Shown here piece after piece: positions 1-7,656 of a stretch of 17,087 nucleotides of DNA. The translations under genes and the position numbers were made by a program. Location of the stretch: contig CBDURC010000034.1 in NCBI GenBank assembly GCA_965369635.1, positions 1 through 17,087 on the forward strand, in the 5' to 3' direction. The notes beneath the pieces are model-generated. The model worked only from the letters and a program-made list of their open reading frames with translations, searched no databases and was not told the origin of the DNA. Origin of the DNA: UBA3071 sp965369635 (GTDB taxonomy: Bacteria; Chloroflexota; Anaerolineae; UBA3071). Numbering within the stretch: position 1 is the first letter of the stretch; each line of letters opens with the position of its first letter.

Positions 1-1
1 T

Positions 2-68
2 GTCAGCGGAAAAGCGGAAGGAGCGGAAACACTACACCCCTTTCCGCTTGTTCCGCCCTTCCGCTGAC
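2..68. repeat. Imperfect inverted repeat (GCGGAA words) upstream of kinase gene
   Basis: The arms 2-29 and 41-68 are inverted copies that match at 24 of 28 positions around an 11-base loop. Each arm contains the word GCGGAA three times at 8-9 base spacing. The first 22 bases of the window recur exactly on the minus strand at 13470-13491, inside the 3' end of hypF, so this belongs to a dispersed repeat family rather than being a private regulatory hairpin. It has no T-tract after it. It ends 27 bases before the kinase start codon and could influence the leader RNA; that is inference. The left boundary may lie outside the window. Confidence 0.75.
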
Positions 69-95
69 CAACGTAGCAAGGGAGCGAAGGTAGCG

Positions 96-2642
96 ATGAA
101 AGATGATCGCAAGACCAAAGAGCAACTCATCGGCGAGCTAACAGAACTGCGCCAGCGAATCGCTGAACTGGAAGCAGCGGACGTGGAGCACCGGCGGGGC
201 AAGAAGGCACTGCAGGAGAGTGAAGAGACAGCCAGGGTACTTCTCAATACGCCTACTGATGTTGTTGCGCTGATAGACACCAGAAACATCATTCTTGACG
301 CCAATGAAATGGCAGCCCGTCGATTCGGCAAGAGCGTAGACGAACTTGTCGGCCTCTACTGCTGGGGTCTGCTGCCGCCAGACATGGCCGAAACCAGAAG
401 AGCATATGCTGATCAAGTCATTCACTCAGGAAAGCCTGTGCGCTTCGAGGATGAGCGCCAAGGCACGTGGTATGACAACGTCTTCTACCCTATCCTCAAT
501 GAGCAGGGGGAGGTAGCCAAGGTCGCCATATGGGCCCGCGACATCACCGCACGCAAGCAGATGAAGAAGGAACTAGAGCGCCGGGTGCACGAACGTACTG
601 CCGAGCTAGCCGCCTCCGAAGCTCACTACCGTACCCTGTTCCAAAGCAACCGCGATGGGCTGTTCATCATCAACATGCAGGGCCGCTACATTGACGTCAA
701 CCCGGCCGCATGCCGACTGCTGGGCTACAGCCGAGAGGAGCTCTTGGCACTGGACGTCTTTCAGGTGGGAGTGCAAGGACGCGGGATCTCCTCTGATGAG
801 CAGCGCGCTCAGCTTCTGGAACACTTTCAGGGAATCTGGCGCCGGGGGATGGTGAGGCGCGAAACGGAACTGATCAGCAAGAGCGGCGAATTGATCTCGG
901 TAGAAGCGAGTATCGCCCAGCTAACCTACCGGGGGCAAGAAGCCGTGTTGAGCGCGGTGCGCGACATCACTGAGCGCAAGCAGATGGAAGAGGAACTGCG
1001 GGAGAGCGAGGAGAAGTTAAGGGCGCAGTACAAGGGTATCCCTGTCCCCACCTACACCTGGCAGAGGGTCGGAGAAGACCTGGTGCTGGTAGACCACAAC
1101 GATGCTGCAACAGTCATTACGCGAGGCAAGATTGCCGATCTAATGGGGATAACGGCCAGTGAACTGTACCGGGATGTGCCAGAGATACGGGAGGAACTGC
1201 GGCGGTGCGTTGTCGAAGAGACGTCCTTCGCGCGGGAGATGCCTCATCGACTGAAGACGACAGGCGAAGCCAAACACTGGGCAGTCAAATACGCCTTTGT
1301 GCCCCCCGACCTGGTCCTGGTTCACACCGAAGACATCACTGAGCGCAAGCAGGCGGAGGAAGAACTGCGCCGTTCCCAGGAGGAGACGCTCCGGAGCCAC
1401 CGCTTGCTGCTGGCGCTAAGCCAGGCCGCCCAGGCTATGCAGCGTGCCCGCACACCTGGGGAGGTGTACCAAGCAATCGGAGACGAGATAGTCAAGCTCG
1501 GCTATCATACCATCGTCTTCACCTTGACCGATGACCGTAAGCACCTGACCATTCTGCACACTTCCCTGGAGCCAACGCTGCTGCAAGCAGCCGAGAAACT
1601 GACCGGCCTCTTGGCGCCGGATGTCCGCATCCCACTGACACCTGATAGCACCTTCTGGCAAGTCATCACTGAGGGAAAGATCACGTTCCGTGAACGGATT
1701 GACGGACACACGGCCAAGGGTGTTCCCAAGCGGGGACGCTCTTTGATCGAACGACTGATGGCGATGCTGGGAATTGAAAAGGCCATCTACGCCCCGCTGA
1801 AGATCAGCGGCGAAACGCGCAGCGTGTTGGTCGTAGCCGGCATAGACCTCACCGAGGCAGATGTACCTGCCGTCACCACTTTCGCCAATCAGACAGCCAT
1901 CGCCCTCGAGAACGCCCGGCTGTTGGAGCAACTGAACGTCAGCCAGAAACAGCTGCGACAGCTCGCTCAGCAGATCACGTCGGCCCAAGAGAAGGAGCGC
2001 CAGCGCTTGTCGCACGCCTTGCACGACGAGGCCGGTCAGGCGCTGACCGCTCTCAAGATCAGCCTGCAGTTGGTGCGAGACGATCTGCCGGCTGAGCCTG
2101 CCTCGCTCCGCCAGAGACTGGACGACGCGGTATCCTTGACCGATGCGACGATGGAAGGGATTCGATCTCTGGCCCAAGACCTGCGCCCTCCGGCGCTCGA
2201 TGCTGTGGGTCTCAATCTCACCCTGGAAGGCTTCTGCCGTGACTTCGCCCGGCGCATACGGCTCTCTATTGACTACCTGGGCACCGAACTGCCGACGTTG
2301 CCGGAGGCGTTCAGCATCTGCTTCTACCGCTATCTGCAAGAGGCGCTGGCGAATGTAGCCAAGCACGCTTGTGCAAGCCAGGTTGCCGTTGTGCTGCGCT
2401 GCAGCACTGATAGGACAATCACGCTGTCGGTAGAGGACGATGGGCAAGGGTTTGACCGACAGGCTACGTTGTCTGATCCGAGTTGGCCCAGGGGCATGGG
2501 TCTACTGGGGATCCAGGAACGATTTGAGTCGTTGGGTGGCTGGATAGAGATCGAAACCCAGCCCGGTCAGGGCACACGCCTTGTGGGCCATATGCCTCTA
2601 CAGAAGGCACATGATCATGATGATGATGAGGAGCGCCAGTGA
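96..2642 (+). CDS. Soluble PAS-PAS-PAS-GAF sensor histidine kinase, NarL/HisKA_3 type
   Basis: An 848-residue histidine kinase that should autophosphorylate and pass phosphate to the overlapping response regulator. The start ATG at 96 follows GAAGG five bases upstream; an upstream TTG at 48 lies inside the repeat hairpin and is less likely. In order: an N-terminal coiled coil (about 8-40), PAS 1 (about 42-152), PAS 2 (about 174-295) and PAS 3 (about 301-418), each ending with a PAC-like D-I-T-x-R-K-Q, then a GAF domain (about 434-612), a HisKA_3 dimerisation domain with ALHDEAGQ (phospho-acceptor His643), and a HATPase_c domain with N box QEALANVAKHA, G1 VEDDGQGFD and GMGLLGIQER. No membrane segment or signal peptide is visible, so the protein should be cytosolic and sense an internal signal (redox, gas, or small molecule). 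The ligand cannot be read from sequence. It overlaps the regulator by 4 bases (GTGA). Confidence 0.93.
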   Translation: MKDDRKTKEQLIGELTELRQRIAELEAADVEHRRGKKALQESEETARVLLNTPTDVVALIDTRNIILDANEMAARRFGKSVDELVGLYCWGLLPPDMAETRRAYADQVIHSGKPVRFEDERQGTWYDNVFYPILNEQGEVAKVAIWARDITARKQMKKELERRVHERTAELAASEAHYRTLFQSNRDGLFIINMQGRYIDVNPAACRLLGYSREELLALDVFQVGVQGRGISSDEQRAQLLEHFQGIWRRGMVRRETELISKSGELISVEASIAQLTYRGQEAVLSAVRDITERKQMEEELRESEEKLRAQYKGIPVPTYTWQRVGEDLVLVDHNDAATVITRGKIADLMGITASELYRDVPEIREELRRCVVEETSFAREMPHRLKTTGEAKHWAVKYAFVPPDLVLVHTEDITERKQAEEELRRSQEETLRSHRLLLALSQAAQAMQRARTPGEVYQAIGDEIVKLGYHTIVFTLTDDRKHLTILHTSLEPTLLQAAEKLTGLLAPDVRIPLTPDSTFWQVITEGKITFRERIDGHTAKGVPKRGRSLIERLMAMLGIEKAIYAPLKISGETRSVLVVAGIDLTEADVPAVTTFANQTAIALENARLLEQLNVSQKQLRQLAQQITSAQEKERQRLSHALHDEAGQALTALKISLQLVRDDLPAEPASLRQRLDDAVSLTDATMEGIRSLAQDLRPPALDAVGLNLTLEGFCRDFARRIRLSIDYLGTELPTLPEAFSICFYRYLQEALANVAKHACASQVAVVLRCSTDRTITLSVEDDGQGFDRQATLSDPSWPRGMGLLGIQERFESLGGWIEIETQPGQGTRLVGHMPLQKAHDHDDDEERQ

Positions 2643-3292
2643 TACGGGTCGTAGTTGCTGAGGATCACCATCTGGTACGGCAGGGCATCAGGGCTTTGGT
2701 GGAGAAAGCGCACGATATCGAGGTCGTCGGTGAGGCCGCAGATGGACAAGAGGCCTTGGAGCTGGTCGATCAGTTGGCCCCCGATGTGCTGGTGATAGAC
2801 ATTGCCATGCCTCGTCTGGATGGTCTCCAGGCCATTGAACGGATGCGTGCCCGTGGCGCGACGACACAGGCGGTCGTTCTCTCGATGTACTCCGATGATA
2901 CCTTGGTGCGGCAGGCGCTGCGAAAAGGCGCCAGAGGCTACCTGCTGAAGCGCTCGGTTGCGGAGGAGCTGCCGCTGGCCATCCGTGCCGCCAATCGAGG
3001 CGACATCTACCTCAGCCCGGCGGTGGCCCGGTCTATCGCGACTGAGTCGTTGGAGCTGCAGATTGGCGTTGAACCGTCCGGCCCCTCGGAGCGGCTCACC
3101 TCGCGTGAGCGGGAGGTGCTGCAGTTGGTGGCGGAAGGGCACACCAACCGCGCCATCGCTCAGATGTTGCAGATCAGCGTGAAGACCGTCGAGAAGCACC
3201 GCAGCAACTTGATGTCCAAGCTGCATGTGCACGGCCTGGCCGGGCTCATCCGCACAGCGATCAAGCACCACTTGGTTTTTCCCGATGGATAG
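2639..3292 (+). CDS. NarL/LuxR-family response regulator
   Basis: A 217-residue two-component transcription regulator, partner of the upstream kinase. It begins at GTG 2639, whose bases overlap the kinase stop TGA (GTGA), indicating translational coupling. The receiver domain (about 1-120) has the acidic pair E8-D9, phospho-acceptor Asp54 in DVLVIDIAMP, and the conserved lysine in GYLLKRS. After a linker, the C-terminal LuxR-type HTH (about 148-210) starts with LTSREREVLQLVAEG and contains the recognition-helix stretch ISVKTVEKHRSNLMSKL. Length and architecture are standard for NarL/FixJ-like regulators. Target genes are unknown; nothing here shows that it controls the minus-strand genes. Confidence 0.95.
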   Translation: MIRVVVAEDHHLVRQGIRALVEKAHDIEVVGEAADGQEALELVDQLAPDVLVIDIAMPRLDGLQAIERMRARGATTQAVVLSMYSDDTLVRQALRKGARGYLLKRSVAEELPLAIRAANRGDIYLSPAVARSIATESLELQIGVEPSGPSERLTSREREVLQLVAEGHTNRAIAQMLQISVKTVEKHRSNLMSKLHVHGLAGLIRTAIKHHLVFPDG

Positions 3293-3336
3293 CCGTTCGG
3301 TAACTGCTCAGTCCGCTGCCCAAAGGACTGGAAATG

Positions 3337-3426
3337 GGACGCGGATTCCCACGGATTGGACGGATTCTAGCGGATTGCTCAGGATGTATCTGTGTATATC
3401 CGTCGAATCTGTGTTGATCCGTGTCC
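3337..3426. repeat. Pseudo-palindromic repeat, CGGATT words
   Basis: Arms 3337-3366 and 3397-3426 are inverted copies matching at 23 of 30 positions, separated by 30 bases. Both arms are built of short ACGGATT-like words. No target-site duplication was seen. It lies in the gene-free stretch after the response regulator. A related inverted pair with ACCACGGATT-type words sits at 9924-9982. Confidence 0.7.
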
Positions 3427-3460
3427 AATTCTTGCCTGGCTAAGCAATCACGTCGGAAGG

Positions 3461-3665
3461 CTCACTACCGGACACTTCTGCAAGGACGCGGACGAACACG
3501 GACAAACACGGACTTTCTTTGTCCTTCGCTCATTCGAGAGTGCCAGGACAGCAATTCCTCAGTTTTGATTGAAGACACACTGGGCTTCTTTCCCAATTGT
3601 CCGTGGTCATCCGCGTTTGTCCGCGTCCCTTTCGGCTGCTTTTCGAAGAAGTGTCCGGTACAGAA
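3461..3665. mobile_element. MITE-like foldback element with 8-bp target-site duplication
   Basis: The direct repeat TCGGAAGG occurs at 3453-3460 and 3666-3673, exactly flanking a 205-base segment. Five bases inside each duplication begins a perfect 14-base terminal inverted repeat, TACCGGACACTTCT (3466-3479; inverse at 3647-3660). Further in, a second pair of inverted arms (3484-3513 and 3599-3628) matches at 25 of 30 positions. The symmetric placement of duplication and inverted ends is the signature of a transposed element. It has no plausible coding sequence, so it would be non-autonomous and mobilised by a transposase elsewhere. Several IS families make 8-base duplications, so the parent family is not assigned. 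Confidence 0.72.
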
Positions 3666-3673
3666 TCGGAAGG

Positions 3674-3928
3674 TAAAGTAGGTCCCCATTGAAAACTGGG
3701 GCGTTGGAGTGCACCATCTACATTTGGGTCATATGGCCCCTGGGTAGGCTTTCCGGTTCAGGATGGGCTTCCTGATGCAGGTACGGATTGCGGCCTATGA
3801 TGTCTGGGTGGTGCTGGCGATCACTGATCCACCGCCGACAGCAGCCCCGGCAGGGGCCGGTCCAGTCTCAGAACTCCTCGGCTGGCCAACGTGTCGGCGC
3901 GTGATCTGCAAAGGATGAAAGAGAAAAG
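3674..3928. other. Intergenic stretch with no recognised gene
   Basis: This segment lies between the MITE-like element and the terminator. It contains an open frame of 51 codons on the plus strand (3763-3918; contains VWVVLAITDPPP), vaguely reminiscent of part of a DDE transposase but too short and divergent to call. It also has a small perfect hairpin (3844-3857, GCCCC/GGGGC with a GGCA loop). A non-coding RNA ending at the following terminator is possible but I recognise no known family. Otherwise I see nothing in it. Confidence 0.4.
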
Positions 3929-3960
3929 GCCACCTGCGTCAACCGCGCAGGTGGCTTTTT
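3929..3960 (+). terminator. Intrinsic (rho-independent) terminator, probably bidirectional
   Basis: A perfect 10-base-pair GC-rich stem, GCCACCTGCG (3929-3938) with CGCAGGTGGC (3946-3955), 7-base loop TCAACCG, followed by TTTTT on the plus strand. On the minus strand the same stem is followed by CTTTTC, so it may also stop transcription from the convergent polymerase IV unit. It lies about 640 bases after the response regulator stop, so it either ends a long leaderless tail of that operon or closes an unrecognised transcript. Confidence 0.85.
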
Positions 3961-4013
3961 GTGTTGCCAAACGAGGCGAAACCTGGTATGACTCCCCTGA
4001 AAAAGGTCATTCA

Positions 4014-4144
4014 GCCACGGAGACGCGGAGTACACAGAGCAAAAAACCAAGGTGCAACTCAAAGTTGTTCAGCAGCAAACGCAAGAGTCATTGATTTCTT
4101 GAGAGTCACCTTGAGAATCCCCGTGCCTGCTGTGCCTCAGTGGC
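4014..4144. repeat. Degenerate inverted repeat, GCCAC-GGAG words
   Basis: Arms 4014-4039 and 4119-4144 are degenerate inverted copies, matching at about 16 of 26 positions and both beginning GCCAC at the outer end, with an 80-base interior. Of the same pseudo-palindromic style as the other intergenic repeats in this window. The rest of the stretch up to the polymerase stop at 4247 holds nothing I recognise. Confidence 0.5.
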
Positions 4145-4246
4145 GAGTTTGGCAGTTCTTTCGGTGGAGTCAATCATGAAGAACACGACCAGCGATCTTC
4201 CTCAGTCCTGTCTTCGGCGCACAACTTGCAAAGGGCAGAAAGAGAA

Positions 4247-5350
4247 TCAGCCATATTGCCAAGTTCTTCCCTCAGCATCCCCATCCTGCCGCAGCGACAA
4301 CTGTCTCGTCGGCGGCGATAGCTGTCGAGCCGCGACCCCCAGCAATCGTACCGGCCGCTCCCGTTGCCAGGCCCGCTTCAGCAGCACCAGGCTCGCCCGA
4401 TAGATCTCCCGTTCGTCATCGGTGGGCACAGCCAGCCTCATCTGCCGCGTTAGAGTCTCGAAGTTGGCGTAGCGCAGCTTGATGGCCACCGTCGCCGCTG
4501 CTATCTCCGTCTTCTTCAGCCGCCGCGCCACCCCCTGGCTGAGCTTCCATAATTGCCCCTTGAGCGCGTCCGTGTCTCTCAGGTTGCGGGCAAAGGTCCT
4601 TTCTTGGCTCACCGACTTGACTTCGTGCTCCGTGACCACGGACCGGTTATCAATCCCCCGCGCCCGCCGCGCCATGCTTTCGCCGTGCCGGCCGAAGCAG
4701 GATCGCAACTGTGCCTCCGGCAATCGCGCCAGGTCGCCCACCGTTTTCACGCCCATCTCCGCTAACCTCTCGGCTGTCACGGGCCCCACGCCCCACAATA
4801 CCTTGACGGGCAGGGGGGACAGAAAACTGGCCTCCTCGCCAAGGCGCACCACGGTCAGCCCGCCCGGCTTGTCCCGATCCGAGGCGACTTTGGCCACCAG
4901 CTTGTTGGTCGCCACGCCCAGCGAAGCCCCCAAGCCAACCTCTTGCCTCACCCTGTTCTGAAGATGCCTGGCTAGCTTAATGGTATCGTCCCAGATGGCT
5001 ACCTCTTCGGTCAGGTCCAGAAACGCCTCGTCAATGCTTATCTGCTCCACCAGCGGCGACGTATGGCGCAGGATCGCCATCACTCGGCGGGAGTACTCCC
5101 GGTACAACTGATGGCGAGGCGGCAGCACGATTGCCTGCGGGCAGAGCTGTAGGGCGCGGTACATGGGCATGGCCGAGCGGATGCCGAAGGCCCGAGCCGG
5201 GTACGACGCCGCAGCGACCACCCCCCGCGTCTTTGGTCGCCCGCCGATGAGCACCGGCTTGCCCGCCAGATCGGGGTTCTCCAGCACCTCGACGGCGGCG
5301 AAGAAGGCATCCAGATCCAGGTGGACGATGGCGCGTGGCCGGTCAGACAT
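4247..5350 (-). CDS. dinB: DNA polymerase IV (Y-family translesion polymerase)
   Basis: A 367-residue Y-family polymerase that copies past damaged bases at low fidelity. The start ATG at 5350 gives the canonical N-terminus with HLDLDAFFAAVE (catalytic Asp12). Further: IGGRPKTRGVVAAASYPAR, the palm motif SIDEAFLD (Asp107, Glu108), GVATNKLVAKVASD of the thumb, a helix-hairpin-helix LWGVGPVTAERLAEMGV, and a little-finger domain to the C-terminus. Length is normal for DinB. A near-C-terminal RQLSLRQ resembles a weak beta-clamp binding motif lacking the usual aromatic end. The start overlaps the stop of the upstream ABC gene by 8 bases, so the two are probably co-transcribed and translationally coupled. 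No SOS box is visible at this internal position. It converges on the terminator at 3929-3960. Confidence 0.96.
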   Translation of the reverse strand: MSDRPRAIVHLDLDAFFAAVEVLENPDLAGKPVLIGGRPKTRGVVAAASYPARAFGIRSAMPMYRALQLCPQAIVLPPRHQLYREYSRRVMAILRHTSPLVEQISIDEAFLDLTEEVAIWDDTIKLARHLQNRVRQEVGLGASLGVATNKLVAKVASDRDKPGGLTVVRLGEEASFLSPLPVKVLWGVGPVTAERLAEMGVKTVGDLARLPEAQLRSCFGRHGESMARRARGIDNRSVVTEHEVKSVSQERTFARNLRDTDALKGQLWKLSQGVARRLKKTEIAAATVAIKLRYANFETLTRQMRLAVPTDDEREIYRASLVLLKRAWQRERPVRLLGVAARQLSPPTRQLSLRQDGDAEGRTWQYG

Positions 5351-7178
5351 GCACAGCCTCGCGGTCAGGAATGACTTGGCCAAAGCTCTCGACGTATTCC
5401 AGCGACTGGTGTCGGAAATAGGTGTTGTACAGCTCGGCATAGTGACCGCCTCGCGCCAACAACTCCTCGTGTGTGCCCTCTTCGATGATCTGACCGTGAT
5501 CCATGACGATGATGCGGTCGGCGTTCTTGATCGTGGACAGCCGGTGGGCAATGACGATGGCGGTCCGGTCGCGCATGATGGTTTCCAGTCCTTCCTGGAT
5601 TTGGGCTTCGGTGAAGGGGTCTACACTGGCGGTCGCTTCGTCCAGGATGAAGATGGCGGGGTCTTTGAGCAGCACCCGCGCCAGAGCAACTAGCTGCCGC
5701 TGGCCCATGGAAAGGCTGGCCCCCCGCTCGCCCACGTCCGTGTCCAGGCCGTGCGGCAAGTCGCCCAACCAGTCTCCGTGGCTAATGCGCATGGCCGCAT
5801 CCAGCACCTGCTCGTCGGTGGCATCGAGCCGGGCGTAGCGAATGTTGTCCCGTGCAGTGCCAGAGAAGAGAAACGGCTGCTGCGGCACCAGGCCGATGTG
5901 CTGGCGATACTGGCCCAAGTCCAGGCGGCGGATGTCCCGACCGTCAATCAACAGTTGTCCCTCCTGGAACTCGTAGAAACGGGCGATCAGCCGGGCCACG
6001 CTGCTCTTGCCCGCGCCCGTATGGCCTACCAGCGCCAAGGTCTCTTGGGGGCGGATGTCCAGGTTGAAGTTGGGCAACACGACCTCTTCGCTGGTGTAGG
6101 CGAAGGTGAAGTCGCGGAATGCTATCTGGCCTTCTAGCCGTTCCACCGGTTCGGCCGCCGTCTGCACTACCTTGGGCTCAGCGTCAATCAGCGCGAACAC
6201 CCGCTCCGCGGCAGAGAGCCCGTCCTGGAACTGGCTCCAGAAAGAGGCGATGTTCATCAGCGGCCACCAGTAGAACCCCGCGGCCTGCATGAACAGGTAC
6301 CAATCGCCAGGGCTCACCGCCCCGCCTCGGGTTGCCAAGCCGCCAGCGTAGACCAGCACCGCCACGCCCAGACCGGAGGCGAGACCCATGACTGGAAAGA
6401 TCGTGTTGAGCGTCAGGCCACGCCGCACTCCAACCTGATAGGCCTGCCTGTTGTTGACATCAAAGGAGTCGTAGATAGCCTGTTCCTGCCGGAAGCTCTT
6501 GGCCACCATGATGCCGCTGATAGACTCTTGAATCTGAGCGTTGATCTTGGCCGTCACCCGGCGGGCCTGCTGCGTGACTCTGCGTGCCACTCTCCGGAAG
6601 CTGAGTGCGATGGCGACCGCAATGGGCGTCATGCCCAGCAACAGCAAGGTCAGCGTGACGTTGATGGTGAACAGCCATGCGGAGAGGATGATGACCAGCA
6701 GCACCTGGCTGAGCAGATCCATGACCAGGGTGACGACGGTGGCGAAGTCCTGCGTGTCGGAGGTGACCCGGCTGACGATTCTGCCCGAGGGATGCTCGTC
6801 GTAGAACGACAGATCGTGATGGACGGTGGCGTTGAAGACATCCTCTCGCAGCTTGAGCACCATATTGCCTACGACTTGGGCGGAGGACATCTGCCGGATG
6901 TAGTTGAACACCCAGGCGGCAGCGCCCAGCAGAAGCACGCCCGCGGCCAGGATCAGCATGGCCTCGGTCGACGTGTTGACCGCCAACATGTCAATGCCTC
7001 TAGAGATGAGGATTGGCCCGCCGGTGCCGGCCGCCGCGTTCAGCAGGATCATGGCGGCCACCAAGATCATCTGTCGGGCGTATGGCCGAAAATAGCTGAT
7101 GATCCGGCGCAGCAGTTCCCTATCGCTGTAGCTGCGATCGTATGCCTCGGTGTCGAGGCCGTCAAGTATGAAGCCCAC
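5343..7178 (-). CDS. ABC exporter half-transporter (BmrD-like partner)
   Basis: A 611-residue half-transporter: six membrane helices (about 30-330) fused to an ATP-binding domain. Walker A GHTGAGKSS (385-393), signature LSMGQRQ (489-495, non-canonical Met for Gly), Walker B AIFILDEATASVD with the catalytic Glu, and H-loop AHRLST are visible. It likely dimerises with the ABC protein encoded at 7655-9409 to export lipids or drugs; substrate is unknown. Start is GTG 7178, preceded by GAGGG (7184-7188), which directly abuts a heptamer array. Its stop overlaps the polymerase IV start. In many bacteria the two halves are adjacent genes; here a four-helix-bundle gene sits between them. Confidence 0.95.
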   Translation of the reverse strand: MGFILDGLDTEAYDRSYSDRELLRRIISYFRPYARQMILVAAMILLNAAAGTGGPILISRGIDMLAVNTSTEAMLILAAGVLLLGAAAWVFNYIRQMSSAQVVGNMVLKLREDVFNATVHHDLSFYDEHPSGRIVSRVTSDTQDFATVVTLVMDLLSQVLLVIILSAWLFTINVTLTLLLLGMTPIAVAIALSFRRVARRVTQQARRVTAKINAQIQESISGIMVAKSFRQEQAIYDSFDVNNRQAYQVGVRRGLTLNTIFPVMGLASGLGVAVLVYAGGLATRGGAVSPGDWYLFMQAAGFYWWPLMNIASFWSQFQDGLSAAERVFALIDAEPKVVQTAAEPVERLEGQIAFRDFTFAYTSEEVVLPNFNLDIRPQETLALVGHTGAGKSSVARLIARFYEFQEGQLLIDGRDIRRLDLGQYRQHIGLVPQQPFLFSGTARDNIRYARLDATDEQVLDAAMRISHGDWLGDLPHGLDTDVGERGASLSMGQRQLVALARVLLKDPAIFILDEATASVDPFTEAQIQEGLETIMRDRTAIVIAHRLSTIKNADRIIVMDHGQIIEEGTHEELLARGGHYAELYNTYFRHQSLEYVESFGQVIPDREAVHV

Positions 7179-7189
7179 GGTGTCCCTCT

Positions 7190-7231
7190 GGAAGTTGGAT
7201 GTTAGATGTTGGAAGTTGGACGCTGTATGCT
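7190..7231. repeat. Heptamer array (GGAAGTT words)
   Basis: Six consecutive 7-base units in one phase: GGAAGTT (7190 and 7211), with the related GGATGTT, AGATGTT, GGACGCT and GTATGCT. It fills the gap from the stop codon of the four-helix-bundle gene (7230-7232) to two bases before the Shine-Dalgarno of the ABC gene. Its words are the inverse of those in the array at 7601-7656, so the gene between is bounded by inverted heptamer arrays. Confidence 0.85.
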
Positions 7232-7595
7232 AGAACGTGCGCCAGGTTTGGATGAGTCTGTTGAGTTGTTTGGCCACAACTGAGTATTCGTCTGTCTTTC
7301 GGAAATGTGGGGTTGGCAGAGCATAGCCCAAGGCAACTGCCGTTTCCAGATGCTCAATCATCTCATTAGCTGACCCCATGGAGTTCCGCCAGAACTGCTT
7401 GGCCTTGCCAGGCGTGTGTTTGTGACTGTATCCTTCCACAATGTTGGTCACCACCGACTTGCTTGCCCGTCGTATCTGATCACAGAGGTCGTATCGTTCG
7501 AATGTTGGAAAGCTCGCGACCAATTGGTGCGTGGGAACAGCCAGCGCCTTGGCCCGCTGATACACCTGCGGATCCCGATAGCTTCGAATGGTCAT
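7230..7595 (-). CDS. Four-helix-bundle protein (23S rRNA intervening-sequence protein family)
   Basis: A 121-residue protein of the small four-helix-bundle family first found as ORFs of 23S rRNA intervening sequences and structurally related to the Avd protein of diversity-generating retroelements. Family hallmarks visible: N-terminal YRDPQVYQRAKALAV, FPTFERYDLCDQIRRASKSVVTNIVEGYS, and the GSANEMIEHLETAVALGY segment. Molecular function of stand-alone members is not established; nucleic-acid binding is suspected. There is no rRNA or reverse transcriptase nearby. It interrupts a pair of ABC half-transporter genes in the same orientation, and both of its flanks are heptamer arrays in opposite orientation. 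Its Shine-Dalgarno GGAG (7603-7606) lies in the upstream array. It may be cargo of an insertion. Confidence 0.9.
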   Translation of the reverse strand: MTIRSYRDPQVYQRAKALAVPTHQLVASFPTFERYDLCDQIRRASKSVVTNIVEGYSHKHTPGKAKQFWRNSMGSANEMIEHLETAVALGYALPTPHFRKTDEYSVVAKQLNRLIQTWRTF

Positions 7596-7600
7596 CTTTG

Positions 7601-7656
7601 TTCTCCATCCTCCATCTATCCTCCATCAACCAACTTCCAACCTCCAACCTCCAATC
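7601..7656. repeat. Heptamer array (TCCAACC words) carrying the ribosome binding site of the next gene
   Basis: Eight consecutive 7-base units in one phase, including TCCAACC twice (7636, 7643), TCCAATC, ACCAACT, TCCTCCA and TTCTCCA. It runs from the stop codon of the ABC gene (7655-7657) to the start region of the four-helix-bundle gene. Read on the minus strand the units give TGGAGGA and TGGAGAA, so the array itself supplies the Shine-Dalgarno GGAG seven bases before the ATG at 7595. Confidence 0.87.

Noticed and set aside
48..95. Upstream TTG start of the kinase
   Set aside because: It lies in the inverted repeat, lacks a ribosome binding site, and the added residues are unlike a kinase N-terminus.
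1416..2447. Long open frame (343 codons) on the minus strand
   Set aside because: It lies entirely opposite the kinase GAF/HisKA/HATPase region, whose frame has clear domains; the antisense product has no recognisable motif.
3421..3681. Short open frames on both strands across the foldback element
   Set aside because: They arise from the low-complexity inverted arms; no start signal or family resemblance.
3763..3918. 51-codon frame resembling a piece of a DDE transposase
   Set aside because: Only a short VLAITDPPP-like string is suggestive; too short and no catalytic residues, so not listed as a gene.
7230..7595. Four-helix-bundle gene as a true 23S rRNA intervening sequence
   Set aside because: There is no rRNA sequence on either side; the gene sits between two ABC genes.
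7601..7656. Possible CRISPR array
   Set aside because: The repeat unit is 7 bases, there are no spacers and no cas genes.
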